Shown here in pieces: positions 1 through 11,058 of a DNA stretch of 64,000 bases. The stretch is from Erodium maritimum (Eukaryota > Streptophyta > Magnoliopsida > Geraniales > Geraniaceae). The notes beneath the pieces were generated by a model. The model had not been told where the DNA came from. It saw nothing but the letters and a program-made list of their open reading frames with translations, and did no database searches. Both the position numbers and the translations under genes were made by a program. Numbering within the stretch: the stretch's first letter is position 1; the number at the start of each line of letters is the position of its first letter. The stretch spans positions 19,461,228 to 19,525,227 of the forward strand of contig OY997595.1 of the NCBI GenBank assembly GCA_963921825.1. Reading direction: 5' to 3'.

Positions 1-553
1 GATGTTGTGTTTCGTTGGTATAAATAAAATTAGTACTTTGGTTTTGGCTTCTTTTGAAAATATTAAAAATTGTATAAAAAGTTATCGAGTAGCTACTATC
101 ACTAGCTGGGATTTACCACTGCAGATTTAGTTGTAGCAGCTAGTGGTTTGTAGAAGATAGAGAGTGAAAATTTGCTCTAACTACTAGCTCATACCACTGG
201 CTTGTATTTAACCATGGGAGATGCTCTAAATATTGTATACGTGGTTTATGATTTTGAACAGTCTCTATGAACAAGATTTAATATGCTCGCGTCATTGTTT
301 AATCTAGTAAAACTCAAATACGTGTGTCATATCGAGTCGTCGAGTCGAAATGATCTCATCGTGGGAATTGACATTTACATGTCATTAGACAATTATTCCA
401 CTGATAATGCATGCAGTCAAGACTGTCTCGTGGTTCATTGACGCTCAATGTGTGGCGTACATCACCCCCATTCGGCCTTCCTAGACAGGTTTGGTCAAAT
501 ACATCGATGATTCTCTTGCAAAAAACAATTTACACATTCCAAAGTCGTTTATC
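1..553. other. Unassigned AT-rich DNA
   Basis: No open frame or RNA gene was recognised. A sequence near 214-225 ends in GGGAGATGCTCT, which resembles the terminal sequence of plant PIF/Harbinger miniature elements, but no inverted partner with a target duplication was found. It may be downstream sequence of the transposase remnant at 554-940. Confidence 0.4.
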
Positions 554-940
554 TCATTCGTAAGTATTCGATGTAATTACTTGTGGATCCATAACAAAGT
601 TGACGAATAACGGTTGGGCATTTTTGGTGGGAAGAGAAGTTGGGCTTATTGAGGCATCGACGTTTTGACGAAAGTAATTGTCGAGCTCCACCAAACCATC
701 CATAATGTGAACGAATAGATCCTTCGTTTTTCGAAATCGAAGGTGAAATTTGTTATGGTTGTACACCGATGAGGTTGAGAAGTAGTCGACATTAAGGTGT
801 ACATGTCCTTCCTCGCAACCTTTGTCTATATGTGTATAGGTTTCGTGTCCCTGTGTCGAACTTTCCCCTCGAATAACTTTGTCAATAATGTAGTCAAAGT
901 CATCGGGGATGAGCAAACTTCTATACAACAACTCACGCAA
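554..940 (-). pseudogene. PIF/Harbinger (HARBI1/ALP1-like) transposase remnant, N-terminal part
   Basis: The minus-strand frame contains, in order, an EEGH motif, a VDYFS..SVY stretch, an F-x-x-RF-R-K-x-x-x-LF-x-x-I segment and a DNYFRQNVDAS stretch. This is the conserved N-terminal pattern of plant Harbinger transposases and their domesticated ALP1-like relatives, which normally read GH-x-RL-x-NDYF, FRRRFRM and YF-x-x-R-x-DA. The frame has no ATG start (it opens at TTG). After DAS the match is lost, so the DDE nuclease core is absent. In intact elements this protein cuts and pastes the transposon with a partner SANT/Myb-like protein; a candidate decayed partner lies at 53210-53797, but nothing shows the two came from the same element. 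The family call rests on motif recognition. Confidence 0.6.
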
Positions 941-1532
941 TTAGTGTTTAGCTTTGTGGTGACTTGGCATAACTCTTCTATTTCTTGTACGGTTAGGGGA
1001 TACATGACAAAAAAATATAGAGATATTATTGTTGAAACGGTAAAAAAAGAAGTGGAAAGTTTATGTTTTTTTGGTTGATAGTGGAAGATATTGAATCCTA
1101 AAATTAAAGGTGAAACTCATAGTTATTAAAAAAAATTATAAAGAGGGCCACGTGACAAATTGTGATTGGTTGAGATAAAATGACTGTTGGAGATTCCTCA
1201 TAGCATCAACGAATTACCCAAGATGGTTTGCGGGTCATGCGTATTTTATCAAATCCACCCGTAAATTTTGCGGATGAAATCCAATAAATGTTCATTTTTT
1301 TAAGGATGGGTCATGGATCACAAAAATCCAAATCCACATCTGCACGGACGGATGAAAATCCCTTTCCCGAGGGCAGATATCCGCCCATGAAAGCCACTAA
1401 TATCTAGCATCAATCAAAGGTAAAAGAAAAGAGCAATAGATATAAATTCTGATTGATAACTAGGATCCCTAAGATTTAAATGAATTTAATATTTCAAATG
1501 TCTTTACATATGAGAATGTAGTCCACATGACT
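941..1532. other. Unassigned intergenic DNA
   Basis: No coding or structural feature was recognised. The stretch at 1180-1200 again resembles a decayed miniature-transposon end (TTGGAGATTCCTC), but it is in the same orientation as the one near 214, so it does not form an inverted pair. Confidence 0.4.
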
Positions 1533-2520
1533 AAGGGGTGTGCATGGAGGGTATCCGACCTGACCCACACTGTTTTATATCCGCCTTCATATTTACTAAT
1601 CGGATGTCTAAGCTACCTGATTTAACCAATGGATCCAGTTTTGGATTCGAATCCGTCCGACCGGATCGCTGGTAGATCGGATATAAACCCGAAAATCCGA
1701 ATATAAAAGGGGAAGATGAAACCTTTTTTTTACATTAGAACCTTAGCCACCTTCTAAAGCTATAACACTTAATATAAATTTTACCATTACAAATCAATTT
1801 CTGAAGCCAAAACAAGTCTAAACTATACAAGCTAAAACAAGTACTCTAACAACTTACAGAAAACACCACTGCATGACCATATATTCAAAGCCTTAGCCAC
1901 ACTAAAAATTCAAAACCCATTATTATGGAAACACTTCCAAATTTGTATCGCTCCTCGAAAGCGCATGAGAAGCCGATCCGTTGTTGCAGGAAGATAGAGG
2001 TCTCGACGCCGGAGAAATCGATCGTTGTTGTAGGAATCCGGAGATATCAACACCAGGAAACTCGACGCCGGAGAAGATGCCGGAAGACGGACTAACTCAC
2101 GAACTCGAGGTGGTCGTGGAGAGTTTGGGGTCTTTCTTGGACAGAGGTGCGAGGAATTTTTTTGGGAATGAGATAGAGGTTTAAGGCTTCTCTTAGATAG
2201 AGATAATGACAACGGGAGGAGATGAAATTCAGAGAACTAAGCTAGGGTTTCAATGAACTTGATGAGAGATAATAAATCCATTAGGAGATGTATATAGATA
2301 GTGGTTGTATTATAGTCGTAGGATGTACACGGGTCGACGGTTAATATGATGGTTATAAAGTTGGGTTGGTTTGGATTGAGTTCGGGCGGATCGGGTGATC
2401 CGTGGGTATATGACATAGAATCCGTGGCCCGACCAATAATCCACGGATCACTACAATTCAGTTGTCGGATCGGGCGGGTTATCAGACGGGTCTTGGGTCG
2501 CGAGTATTTTGCACAACCCC
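1533..2520. mobile_element. hAT-like non-autonomous DNA transposon (about 1 kb)
   Basis: The left end begins AGGGGTGTGCATGGAGGG and the reverse complement of the right end begins GGGGTTGTGCAAAATAC, giving an imperfect terminal inverted repeat. Both ends run into arrays of (A)CCCG/ATCCGACC-type motifs, a composition familiar from plant hAT miniature elements whose ends read (T)AGGGGTGTGCA. Flanking sequences are ACATGACT on the left and ACATATGA on the right, a poor match to an 8 bp target duplication. No transposase motif (BED finger or hATC) is seen inside. The short open frames at 1910-2212 and 1981-2184 look incidental. Confidence 0.4.
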
Positions 2521-2835
2521 ACATATGAATATGGTCCATTTTTCCGATTATATGGATTCTTGAAGCGGTCAATTTGTGTGCGAAAATGAAAATGATATTT
2601 GTATCATTGGCACAATATTTGTCTAAAAGAATGAGAAACATTTCTCACATTTAAGCTTGATAGAGATAAAGGTCAAAAATATTTTTGGTGCCATAAATGT
2701 AATTAAGTCTCCAGAAGAGCTAGCATATCGTTGAGAATTACAATAAAGTTAAGTATACATAATGCTCTATATAAAAAGTTGGGCTTAAGAGTTCTAACAA
2801 CCCGATGTGATGAGACTCAATGTGGATGGGGAGAC
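2521..2835. other. Unassigned spacer
   Basis: AT-rich DNA between the hAT-like element and the TRIM-like element. Nothing recognised. Confidence 0.4.
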
Positions 2836-3231
2836 TGTTAGGTGTGTCCACATGTGAGTCAAAGTCCCTCATCAGATGGTTAAAGAATAAAACAATACTT
2901 AATATACACCTTGGACCCATGACCTGATAGGCTAGTCTTTTGGGTCAAGTGGGGGGGGGGGGGTGTATATTATGGGCTTCTTTTTATGTGTTCTTCCTTA
3001 GATTGACCCGATTTTCCATAGCAAATAGTATTAGAGCTTGGTTTTGTGGACTATCCCAAGAAGCGGGTCAGGCTAAATCTGTCAGGGCCTAGGAACACTT
3101 AGAACCATGAATGATGGTTCTTATAGTGGTGGGCTTAGATAAGATGAAATGAGACTGTAAGTAGTCAATGTATATATGATGGGCTTTTTGTCGAGTGTTC
3201 CTCCTTAGATATACATGGTTTCCCCTAACAG
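2836..3231 (+). mobile_element. TRIM-like short LTR retrotransposon, decayed
   Basis: A 188 bp LTR-like block (2836-3023) starts TGTTAGGTG and ends CCATAGCA. It is followed after three bases by TAGTATTAGAGCTT, two mismatches from the usual methionine-initiator primer site TGGTATCAGAGCTT. A second, partial copy of the block's 3' part lies at about 3165-3231 (TATATGATGGGCTTTTTG, then CCTCCTTAGAT, then CCCCTAACA). The internal region is about 100-150 bp and has no coding capacity. This fits a terminal-repeat retrotransposon in miniature with a deleted second LTR. A run of 13 G at 2951-2963 lies inside the first block. The second LTR's 5' half and any target duplication could not be found. Confidence 0.4.
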
Positions 3232-4158
3232 GAGTTGCATGGACTATTCTACGAGAAGTGTAAGGTTATCGTCGAGTCTAGGGGTAGATTTACATTCCTA
3301 ATTATCGACGAATGTATCTAGGAAATCAATAAATATTCAAATTGTTAGGATATTTTTCAATGCATTCCCCCGATGATCTCCAAATCCTCGATGATTTGGG
3401 ATACTGGATTATCAGACGATGAAATGAGATGTGAATATTTCATCTTTGATGGCCATTAAGACTCTATCACGTGACAAACCAACTGGAAGAAAAAGGGTCT
3501 TTGGAGACGCAACACTTTTCCCCTTAATGTATCACTCTCGTTCTATATAAATCAACATATCACACTTTATTTCATATTCCAAGTATCCAACTCTCCTTTT
3601 GAAATCAATTACACTCTTTCCTATTCTTATCTTCGAAAACAATTTTCATTATTCTCATCCCACCATCAAAATGGATCCAAATTAGGACCCAATAACAATT
3701 TTAATTTTTAGCACCAACTGTCTATTTTAAATTGACCATAATATCCAACGACCGTCCTTCCAACAATCATCACTATGGTCAAGAGATGGCCCAAACTCAA
3801 GCATAACTTGAAATCGTGAAGATGAAACTAGAGCCTACCAAGATCCGGAATTGCTATATTGTGAGAAATTTTCTTATGAGGAACGTTAAGATTTATGAGT
3901 AATATACTTTTATGTACTATATAAGTTTATGTAATTTTGTATATTTTTTTTTTAATAAAAATCGTTAGAGAAGAGGAATGTGAAGAATATGCCCCTCTAC
4001 TAAAGAAGAAGATGGCACCGTTGGAAAAGAAAATCATTGTGGAAATGACGATACTCTTTAAGAAGAAGATTACATAATTGAAGATGATTCCTCATCCGAT
4101 GTTTAGATTGATGTAATTTGTTAGTGATTTCATTTACACAGTTTTGTTTGTATATAAC
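3232..4158. other. Unassigned DNA, possible decayed gene
   Basis: A TATA-like sequence (CTATATAAATC) lies near 3543. An ATGGATCCAAAT reading frame at about 3671 closes at its fifth codon. The layout vaguely recalls the 5' part of a PIF-associated second ORF, but no domain can be supported. Confidence 0.25.
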
Positions 4159-5077
4159 TTTTTTTATCAGCAAATAACTTTATTGAGTATCAAATATTTT
4201 GAGACAAAAAATGAGAAAGAGTTTGGTAACCAGCACTCTCTCAATACAACAAGTTAAAGGTCTAGAACCTTAATTTCACCACCGTGAAGCTCAAGAACGG
4301 CACCGAACAACTCGAACCAAACAAAGAAACGTCAGTTCAAAACGCCCCAACATCGCCATTGCCCGAAGAGAGTCCCTGTGTCAATAGGGCCACCCAACCC
4401 TTCAACAAAGAGTAGGGAGATGTTCGTCAAGTCAGCAACCAACACCATAATCGACAGAAATAAGACTGGTGCCCGCAAAGCCACCGGAACTCACAACCAC
4501 CCAAAATCGCACCTGAACAAGATCTTCAAGACAATCCAATAGGCTGAAACACCTCTACGAGGCCAACACATAATACAATAAGAAGCGCCTCCGACCGGCT
4601 CTACAAACGAGGAGAAAAGAAGATCAAGCAAGGAGGACTCTAGGAAGAAAGAGTACTACTACAAGAAAAAGACGACGAATGGAGAAACGAACACCTGACC
4701 TCAAATCAGCCACCGGGGGAGCACCAATTTAAGACACCACTCCACGAACGGGATCTCCTGGTTGTTGAAGATAACGGGCCTTCTCCAACCACAAGCTCCA
4801 AGAACAAAAGTCGACATGTGTCAAAACCCCAATAGAGACAAGGGGAGGAAACCAGCCCGCATAACCATATATGCAAATACACACCTAGGAGGAGTCGGCC
4901 GGTGACCAGAGTGAGACAAAGGCGTAAGGAGCGAGGCCAGATGAAGACGACGGTCAGGAGGGGAGAAACACCACCACTAGAGGAGAAGATTGGAGAGGTC
5001 CCGAACAGATATGGGACGAGCCCAACACCGGCTAGATCGCAAAGGTCCGAGGAGGACAATATCGCAGACAACGACAC
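4159..5077 (-). mobile_element. Non-coding poly(A) retroposon, 3' part (interrupted)
   Basis: The poly(T) at 4159-4165 is the 3' poly(A) tail of a minus-strand retroposon whose last bases read ATTTGCTGATAAAAAAAG in sense. This 3' signature is shared with plant LINEs that end TTTGCTTATC-A(n). The body continues to 5077 and resumes at 19390 beyond the Ty3/gypsy insertion. The GC-rich body has no LINE protein domain. Near its 3' end it shares sequence with the retroposon at 57084-58262: both carry GAGCTT followed within 15-20 bp by GAAAT(T/C)AAGGTT(C/G)TAGA. Confidence 0.5.
5073..5077. repeat. Target-site duplication GACAC (left copy)
   Basis: GACAC lies immediately outside the left LTR terminus (TGTCACG, from 5078). 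The identical pentamer at 19385-19389 lies immediately outside the right LTR terminus (TTCTTACA, ending 19384). Five-bp duplications are the norm for Ty3/gypsy integration. The pair shows that 5078-19384 entered as one unit, or at least that its two outer ends came from one integration. Confidence 0.8.
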
Positions 5078-5639
5078 TGTCACGCCGCAAATCCGGTTTG
5101 ATCGAACTCGAGACGTGAATTAAAATAAAATAAAACAATAATAATAAAAGGGAAATCTATGAATTATAACTCCGAAAATTAGTTCCAAATCAACAATAAA
5201 ATACTACGAGTCAACGCTCAAATCCAAATAAATAAATACAATGTTTAGTTCATAAAAGAAGGTACGTCTCTACTAAATAAATAAACCCTGGACTCTCGAG
5301 GAGCTCCCGAGCTCTGAGACGTCCTCTAAAATGACTCACCATCGAAACCTGTAAAACAGTAAAAACAGAGGGGGTGAGCTTTCGCTCAGTAGGAAAAAGT
5401 AGTAAAGAGAATGGACTTCCACTCCGTTATTATAAATACTCGATATCAATAACTCTTACCAAAGATTGACAACACAAACCGAAATCAACATGAACACAAC
5501 ATTACCGATAATAGGACCAAACTAAAGAACCATTCAAGTAACAGAACATTATATTATTAAGAGTACTACGAACGTCACAAAACCCAACATCATGCAGACA
5601 TAAGACACATACACCGTGATACTCCGATCATTACGCACA

Positions 5640-5990
5640 ACTCAACAAATACATCATACCGGAATACACCCTCGGTCTAGATGTCTTCCCGGACACACAA
5701 CATCGGGGTGAAGCAATACATCATACCGGAATACACCATCGGTCTAGTGTCTTCCCGGACACACAACATCGGGGTGAAACACATATCGTACCGGAATACC
5801 CATCGGTCTAGATGTCTTCCCAAACACAAAACATCGGGGTGAAACAACACATCATACCGGAATGCCCATCGGGGTGAAACAACACATCATACCGGGATGC
5901 CCATCGGTCTAGATGTCTTCCCGGACACACATCATCGGGGTAAGCAAACAATACATCATACCGGAAATGCACATCGGCCTAGATGTCTTC
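5640..5990 (-). repeat. LTR tandem array, about 60-70 bp units
   Basis: Units built around ATACCGGAAT, TCGGTCTAGATGTCTTCCC and ACATCGGGGTGAA repeat about five times with indels. The same array recurs at 17150-17560 (minus LTR) and 8810-9090 (plus LTR). Confidence 0.75.
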
Positions 5991-6764
5991 CCGAAATGCC
6001 CATCGTGGTAAATCTCATCGCACACATACCAGACTGGCACACACCTCGGTCGGGTATCTTCCTGTCGCTCGGGGTGCAAGTCACACCACACAATACCACA
6101 CAAAACACACTACACCAGACTTATCATACTAACGAAGCCTACCGTCACAACTTACCAAGAACACCGTATCAGTCTATCATTCACCCGATCATATCACAAG
6201 GCAACATTCATATCACATTCATTCAACCAATCATGTCACGAAACAAACATTCATATCACTCTCATCACAATTCATATAGCATAATATGATTCTTAAATTA
6301 ACCAAAGAGTATACTATACATCGACATTTAAGGACGATTACCCACAATCTAACACAACCAACACACAATCCTAAGGCCCGACATGACCACATGTGATTCT
6401 ACAGCACGACAATTCCCATAATTGAAAGCAGTTATTCTAGTTAATCACATCCTATATGCAAACTAAGACTTTACCGGTTATTAACGTCCTATATGCATAC
6501 TATTAAAATTCTTTAATTTAAAAGCGGTAATTACTACTCTTCCATACCTCAAGTGCTTTCCAAACGCTTAGTCACACGAACGTTTAGTTGTCTCCTCCTC
6601 CGAGATCGAGAATAAAGTATAGGATCATAAATTAATACTAGAATTAATAAACAATCAAGGTCGGTTTTAAAGAGAAATACCTAAATTACCCCTTACAATA
6701 AAACTTGGGCCAAAAGGTAAATTTGGGCCCGAACAAGGCCCACTTCGGGCAGCCCACAGATCCA

Positions 6765-7022
6765 GCACCTGGCCTGGACCGTACCCCTCAGAGGCCCGGC
6801 ACCAGGCCCGGAACGTGGCCCTCAGAGGCCCGACACCATGCCCGGACCGTGCCCCTCAGAGGGCCAGTCTGGTACCCGGACCGTACCACTCAGAGGGACG
6901 GTCTGGAGCCCGGACCGTGCCGCTCAGAGGGCCGGTACCAAGCCCGGACCGTGCCGCTCAGAGGGTCGGCCAGGGACCCTCTCCATGCCGCTCAGAGGGC
7001 CGGCCAAAGGCCCTTTCCGTGC
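6765..7022 (-). repeat. LTR minisatellite, about 36 bp units
   Basis: About seven units of CCCGGACCGTGCCNCTCAG plus a variable AGGGCCGGT-type half. GC-rich and stop-poor in all plus frames, which produces spurious open frames of 70-180 codons. Also present at 18295-18510 and 7850-8010. Confidence 0.8.
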
Positions 7023-7269
7023 CAAATCTGGGCAGACCCAACTCCTTCTTCTCTAACTTCGTTTTGCACGAAAATCTACTTCAAAAACTCCATTTCTAAC
7101 CTCAACAAACTCCAAAATCAGTCACCAAAACCCTCAAACTTCAATACCCACAATGGGTTTCCTCCAAACATCAACAATCAATTGATTTCTAACAAAAACC
7201 TTCATTATTCTTCAACAACACAACTATCTAACAATAAATAAATCAAAAACCCTCTACCAAGCACGGACC

Positions 7270-9675
7270 GTGCCCTCCCATGTGCCTAAAGAAAGGAAAT
7301 AGAAGAAGGGGTAAAAGAGACTGTTCTCACAAGTAGGTTTTATACACTTGAGACAACCAATTCAACTCATTATTCCCCTTGGTGGCCAAAAATTGCAAGG
7401 AAGAGAGAGGAGGAAGAACATCATTGCTTGGAGAAGAAGACATTGAAGAAAGGAGACAACTTCAAGAGATTTTCTTCACCAAAGCTTGCCAAAACACCTT
7501 CTTATTCATCCCCTCTTCATCCTCAAGGTAAGTAACCTCTTAACTTCTACTTTCAATCAATTTCAAGTTGTGGGTTTCTAAGAGAATTGCATGAACTTGT
7601 TGGGTTTTGTTGTTGGTGTTGTTAGATGGTTGTTTAGTGAAGTTTTTGTGGAAGTTTTGGGTAGAAATGAGTTGTTTGTTGATGTTTGGAGGAAACTCAT
7701 TGTGGGTATTGAAGTTTGAGGGTTTTGGTGACTGATTTTGAGGTTTGATGTTGGTAAAAATGAAGTTTTTGAAGTAGATTTTCGTAGAATCGAAGTTGGG
7801 GAAGAAGGGGCTTGAACCTGCCCAGATTTTGCACGGAGAGGGTCTGGTTCCGGCCCTCTGAGCAGCACGGTCCGGGCTCAGTACCGGCCCTCTGAGCGGC
7901 ACAATCCGGGTCCCAGACTGGCCCTCTGAGGGGCACGGTCCGGGCCTGGTTCCGGGCCTCTGAGGGGCACGGTCTGGGTCTGGCTCCGGGCCTCTGAGGG
8001 GCACGTCCGGGCCGGTTTCCAGATCTGTGGGCTGCCCGAATTGGGCCTAGTTTGAGCCCAATTTTACCGTTTGGCCCAAGTGTTTGTAATTAGGGGTAAT
8101 CTAGGTAGTTCTCTTTAAACTCGTCTTTAATTGTGTTAATTATAGTATTAATCTATGTTCCTAGACCTTATTCTCGAGCACGAAGGAGGAGATTTCTAGG
8201 CGCTCGGTTGGTTAAGCATTTGGAGAACTTGAGGTAGGTAAGAGTAGTAAATTTCTGCTTTTAATTATTGAATGCTAATAGTATGCATATAGGATGATAA
8301 TAACCGGAAAGGTCCTAGTTTACATATAGGATGTGATTCACTAGAATAACCGCTTTCAATTACGATAATAACCAGAAGAGTCTTAGTTTGCATATAGGAT
8401 GTGATTCACTAGAATAACCGCTTTCAATTATGGGAATTGTCGTGCTGGTAGAATGGCCATGTCGAGCCTTAGGATTGATTGTGATTGTGTTGGATTGTGA
8501 TCAATAGTCCTCAAATGTCGAAACATGTTCCATTGTTTGGTTAATATAAGTCTTATTAAACTATATGAAACATGATGAGTATGATATAAATGGTTGCTCT
8601 GTGACATGATTGGTTGAGTGATTGTGTTGAATGTGATATGATTGTGCCTGCCGATGTGATCGTGTGAATGATAGACCGATGGGACGTGGTTGGTAAGTCA
8701 TGTCGGTAAGCTTGGTTGATACTATGAGTTCGGTGTAATGTGTTTGTTTGATTTTGAGTGTATTGTTGTTTGCTTGCCCCGAGGGTGTTTCCAGGAGGAT
8801 ATCCGACCGAGGGGGTACGCCGGTCCGATATGTTTACATTGTTGTTTCACCCCGATGCTACGTGTTCCGGGAAGACCTAGGCCGATGGACATTCCGGTAT
8901 GGTATATTGTTGTCTTGACCCGATGCTACGTGTTCCGGGAAGACTTGTTTCACCCCGATGCTACGTGTTCCAGGAAGACCTAGGCCAAGGGACATTCTAG
9001 TATGGTATATTGTTGTCTTAACCCGATGCTACGTGTTCTGGGAAGACTTGTTTCACCCCGATGATGTGAGTTCCGGGAAGATATCTAGGCGGATGTGTGT
9101 TTCGGTACGATATATGTGTTGGTGTGTGGATCGGAGTCTTGTGGTTTATTTATCTATATTTCGATACTCGTGTGTTCTTTAGTTGGTTTCTGTTGATGAA
9201 TAAGTCGTCTCCCCGTTGATCTCCTTTGAGTTGTTACTTTATTAAGTGTTGCAATTTCTGTTGATCTCTCATTGTGTTGTCTTTTGGTAATCGTACTAAT
9301 TGAGAATTTTGGAAACGAAGCGGGAGTCCTTTTCCCTTTACTACTTTTTCCTACTGAGCGTAAGCTCACCCCCTTTTGTGTTTAATGTTTGTTACAGGTT
9401 TCGTTGATGAGTAGACCTAGAGGTTGTCTCAGGGCTCGGGAGCTCATTGAGGATCCGGGTGGTCTTGTGTAGTAGAGACGTACTTCCTTTTTTTTTTTTC
9501 TTTTCATATTAGACATTGTCTTACTTGTTATATTTTGAGCTTTTGACTCATAGCATCGGATTTGAATTTATGTTTTACTCAGAGTTTTATGTTATTAAAC
9601 CTTGTTTTTATTATTATTTATTTTCGTCCTAGTTCACGTCTCGAGTCCGATCAAAACCGGATTTGGGGCGTGACA
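7270..9675 (+). repeat. LTR, plus orientation, lacking about 0.33 kb of U3 (inverted copy)
   Basis: It is colinear with the reverse complement of the LTR at 16584-19384, from the CCATGTGCC region to the U5 terminus GGATTTGGGGCGTGACA, and is directly followed by the primer site. It contains a 36 bp array (7850-8010), a 60-70 bp array (8810-9090) and the hairpin at 9355-9368 with a GTAA loop, followed by a pyrimidine-rich stretch and TTACAG|GT at 9391-9399. Confidence 0.75.
9355..9368 (+). other. Conserved LTR hairpin (GNRA loop)
   Basis: Five-bp stem TGAGC/GCTCA closing the tetraloop GTAA. Equivalent sites are: minus strand 5375-5388 (GAAA), 16881-16894 (GAAA), 35569-35582 (GAAA), 37213-37226 (GAAA), 42555-42568 (GTGA), 49921-49934 (GTAA) and 59601-59615 (GTCAA); plus strand 48945-48962 (7 bp stem, GAAC loop). 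All sit just before a run of C and about 15-30 nt before a pyrimidine-ACAG|G sequence in most copies. Function unknown. Confidence 0.6.
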
Positions 9676-9678
9676 ATT

Positions 9679-9691
9679 TGGTATTAGAGCC
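9679..9691 (+). other. Primer binding site (initiator-Met tRNA type)
   Basis: TGGTATTAGAGCC begins three bases after the plus LTR terminus. It differs by one base from TGGTATCAGAGCC, the complement of the plant initiator methionine tRNA 3' end. Confidence 0.8.
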
Positions 9692-10213
9692 TGGTTTCAC
9701 TGAAATTGTTTTTCAAACCTCGGACCGTACGTCAATTAGGTGGGTAGAGTTAGGTTGTTAAGGTTCTAGTGTCTGTTACGCAAGTCGGAAATGTCCTACG
9801 CGTAAATCCGAGACGACGAGAGTCTCGGATGGCGAAGGGCCTTGTTTGAGTCTTGCCTTACTTTGTGTTATGTTATGTGCCTTGGTTGAACTGTTATGCC
9901 GATCGGTTGAGATCGAGGCTGGATTAGCGAGCGGTGCTCGATGCGGTTTATGATGTGGTTGTTGAGTGATCGTTATGTGGGATGCCGCCTTGGTCGGCCA
10001 TTGAGTGTTTGGTTGGATCGAAATGTTGACGTGGCCGGGTGGTAATCGAGTAATTACCGAGACCCGAGGTGTGTGACTGTGATGTTTTTCCGTGTGCTAT
10101 GTTGTGATGAATGCTTTGTGCAGTTTGTTTATCGAATGTCCCGCTTAAACGGATGGTTAGTGGAACTTTCGAACGGGTCATGCCCAAATTTCTGCAAAAC
10201 TAAATTGTTTGTA

Positions 10214-10259
10214 CTATCACGGGGTGACTCAGGGGCGCCGCTGTAGTCGAACGTGATAG
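10214..10259 (+). other. Leader stem-loop 1
   Basis: The outer stem is CTATCACG/CGTGATAG (8 bp, perfect) and the inner stem is GACT/AGTC with CAG/CTG. The same position in the minus leader (15945-15990) and the non-autonomous element (39239-39284) keeps the fold; there the inner stem is GACT/AGTC and AGCTA/TAGCT respectively, so both sides change together. Confidence 0.55.
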
Positions 10260-10274
10260 GGGGGATGTCAAGTG

Positions 10275-10314
10275 GTTACAACGAGATTCGGGGATGCCTG
10301 AATCGGGTTGTAAC
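10275..10314 (+). other. Leader stem-loop 2 (GATG/GACG loop)
   Basis: A 40 nt hairpin: outer stem GTTACAAC/GTTGTAAC, a small internal loop, then inner stem GATTCGGG/CCTGAATC closing the loop GATG. Homologues are exactly 40 nt at 15891-15930 (minus, loop GACG) and 39299-39338 (plus, loop GACG). Pair 12-29 is A-T in two copies and G-C in the third; pair 16-25 is G-T in two and T-G in the third. It lies about 0.6 kb after the primer site and 0.4 kb before gag. Confidence 0.6.
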
Positions 10315-10678
10315 GACACGAGATCGACATGAATGTTGTGATAAAAAGAGAAAGGTGTTAAGAACCTGTGAAATTGAGTTAGTGCGGAGACTCTGTGGAA
10401 GGTTTGTGTTATGTGAATGGTTTAATGTGTGACTTGTTTGAAACTGTGCCTCCTGTGGGAGATGGTTGAATTGTGTGATTGATTCTGTGAGACGCACAAG
10501 TGTGCGGACTTCTCTGATTATATGAAATTATCTATGAATATGGTAAGACTAAGTCTACTGTTGGGCCGAGTATGACCCTTGTGAAACGTGTGTGAACGTT
10601 ATTGATTTAAGCGAGTCGCTTTATTCGAAATTGAGACACTGAGCATGTGTGTTTATCCGTGTAACGGATACAAGCGAC

Positions 10679-11058
10679 ATGGCTCGTACCTACATTTCGA
10701 GAGGTACTAGAGGTCGCCAAGCTAGGGGACAGGGGCAGCCACCTGCCATTGAGCAGGCATGGGCAGTGAGTGCCTAGGGTGCTACCTCTGCGGAGCACGA
10801 GAGAGATGAGGCTGGACCATCAGAGCCACCGCCCAGAGGTCCTCCGATCGCAGAGCCGACCCAGGCGACCACTCTGGAGGAGGTGGTTCGCACAGTTCTC
10901 GCGGCGATCAGCGCCCATAGGGAGACTGCAGCACCGGCACCTGAGACCGTGCCCACTGCCACTGCAGCTGCTGTTGCCAGGCCGAGTCAGGCAGACAGTT
11001 TCACAGCCCAAGCACTGAGGGACTTCCTTAGGTTGGGTACACCTATCTTTTCCGTGGA
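10679..11058 (+). pseudogene. gag N-terminal fragment, plus-strand copy
   Basis: The ATG at 10679 begins MARTYISRGTRGR, matching the position and style of the minus-strand gag start MMPTYVPRGTR. Codon 33 is a TAG stop. The frame continues through an acidic, proline-rich region to RPSQADSFTAQALRDF, LGTPIFS, which matches RPSQADSYTAQALRDF of the other gag. It ends where the sequence switches to inverted integrase sequence near 11058. Only the segment before the capsid-like region is present, so no functional Gag can be made. It belongs to the inverted block and is followed by the opposite-strand pol end. Confidence 0.75.

Larger units (their letters stand above)
5078..7253 (-). repeat. LTR, minus orientation, lacking its U3 end (left LTR)
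   Basis: It matches the complete LTR at 16584-19384 from its U5 terminus through AATAAATCAAAAACC, then stops; about 0.64 kb of U3 is missing. It holds the shared U5 motif TGTCACGCCGCAAATCCGG, the hairpin at 5375-5388 (stem TGAGC/GCTCA, loop GAAA in sense), a 60-70 bp tandem array (5640-5990) and a 36 bp tandem array (6765-7022). About 16 bp of repeat-like filler (7254-7269) separate it from the inverted LTR. Confidence 0.75.

Noticed and set aside
214..1200. Possible PIF/Harbinger ends around the transposase remnant
   Set aside because: The two candidate end motifs are in direct, not inverted, orientation and no TTA/TAA duplication could be assigned.
6705..7241. Overlapping plus-strand open frames of up to 178 codons with Arg/Pro-rich repeats
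   Set aside because: They are produced by the 36 bp LTR minisatellite, whose length is a multiple of three and which lacks stops; the same happens at 7540-8004 and 18242-18676. No domain or start context supports a protein.
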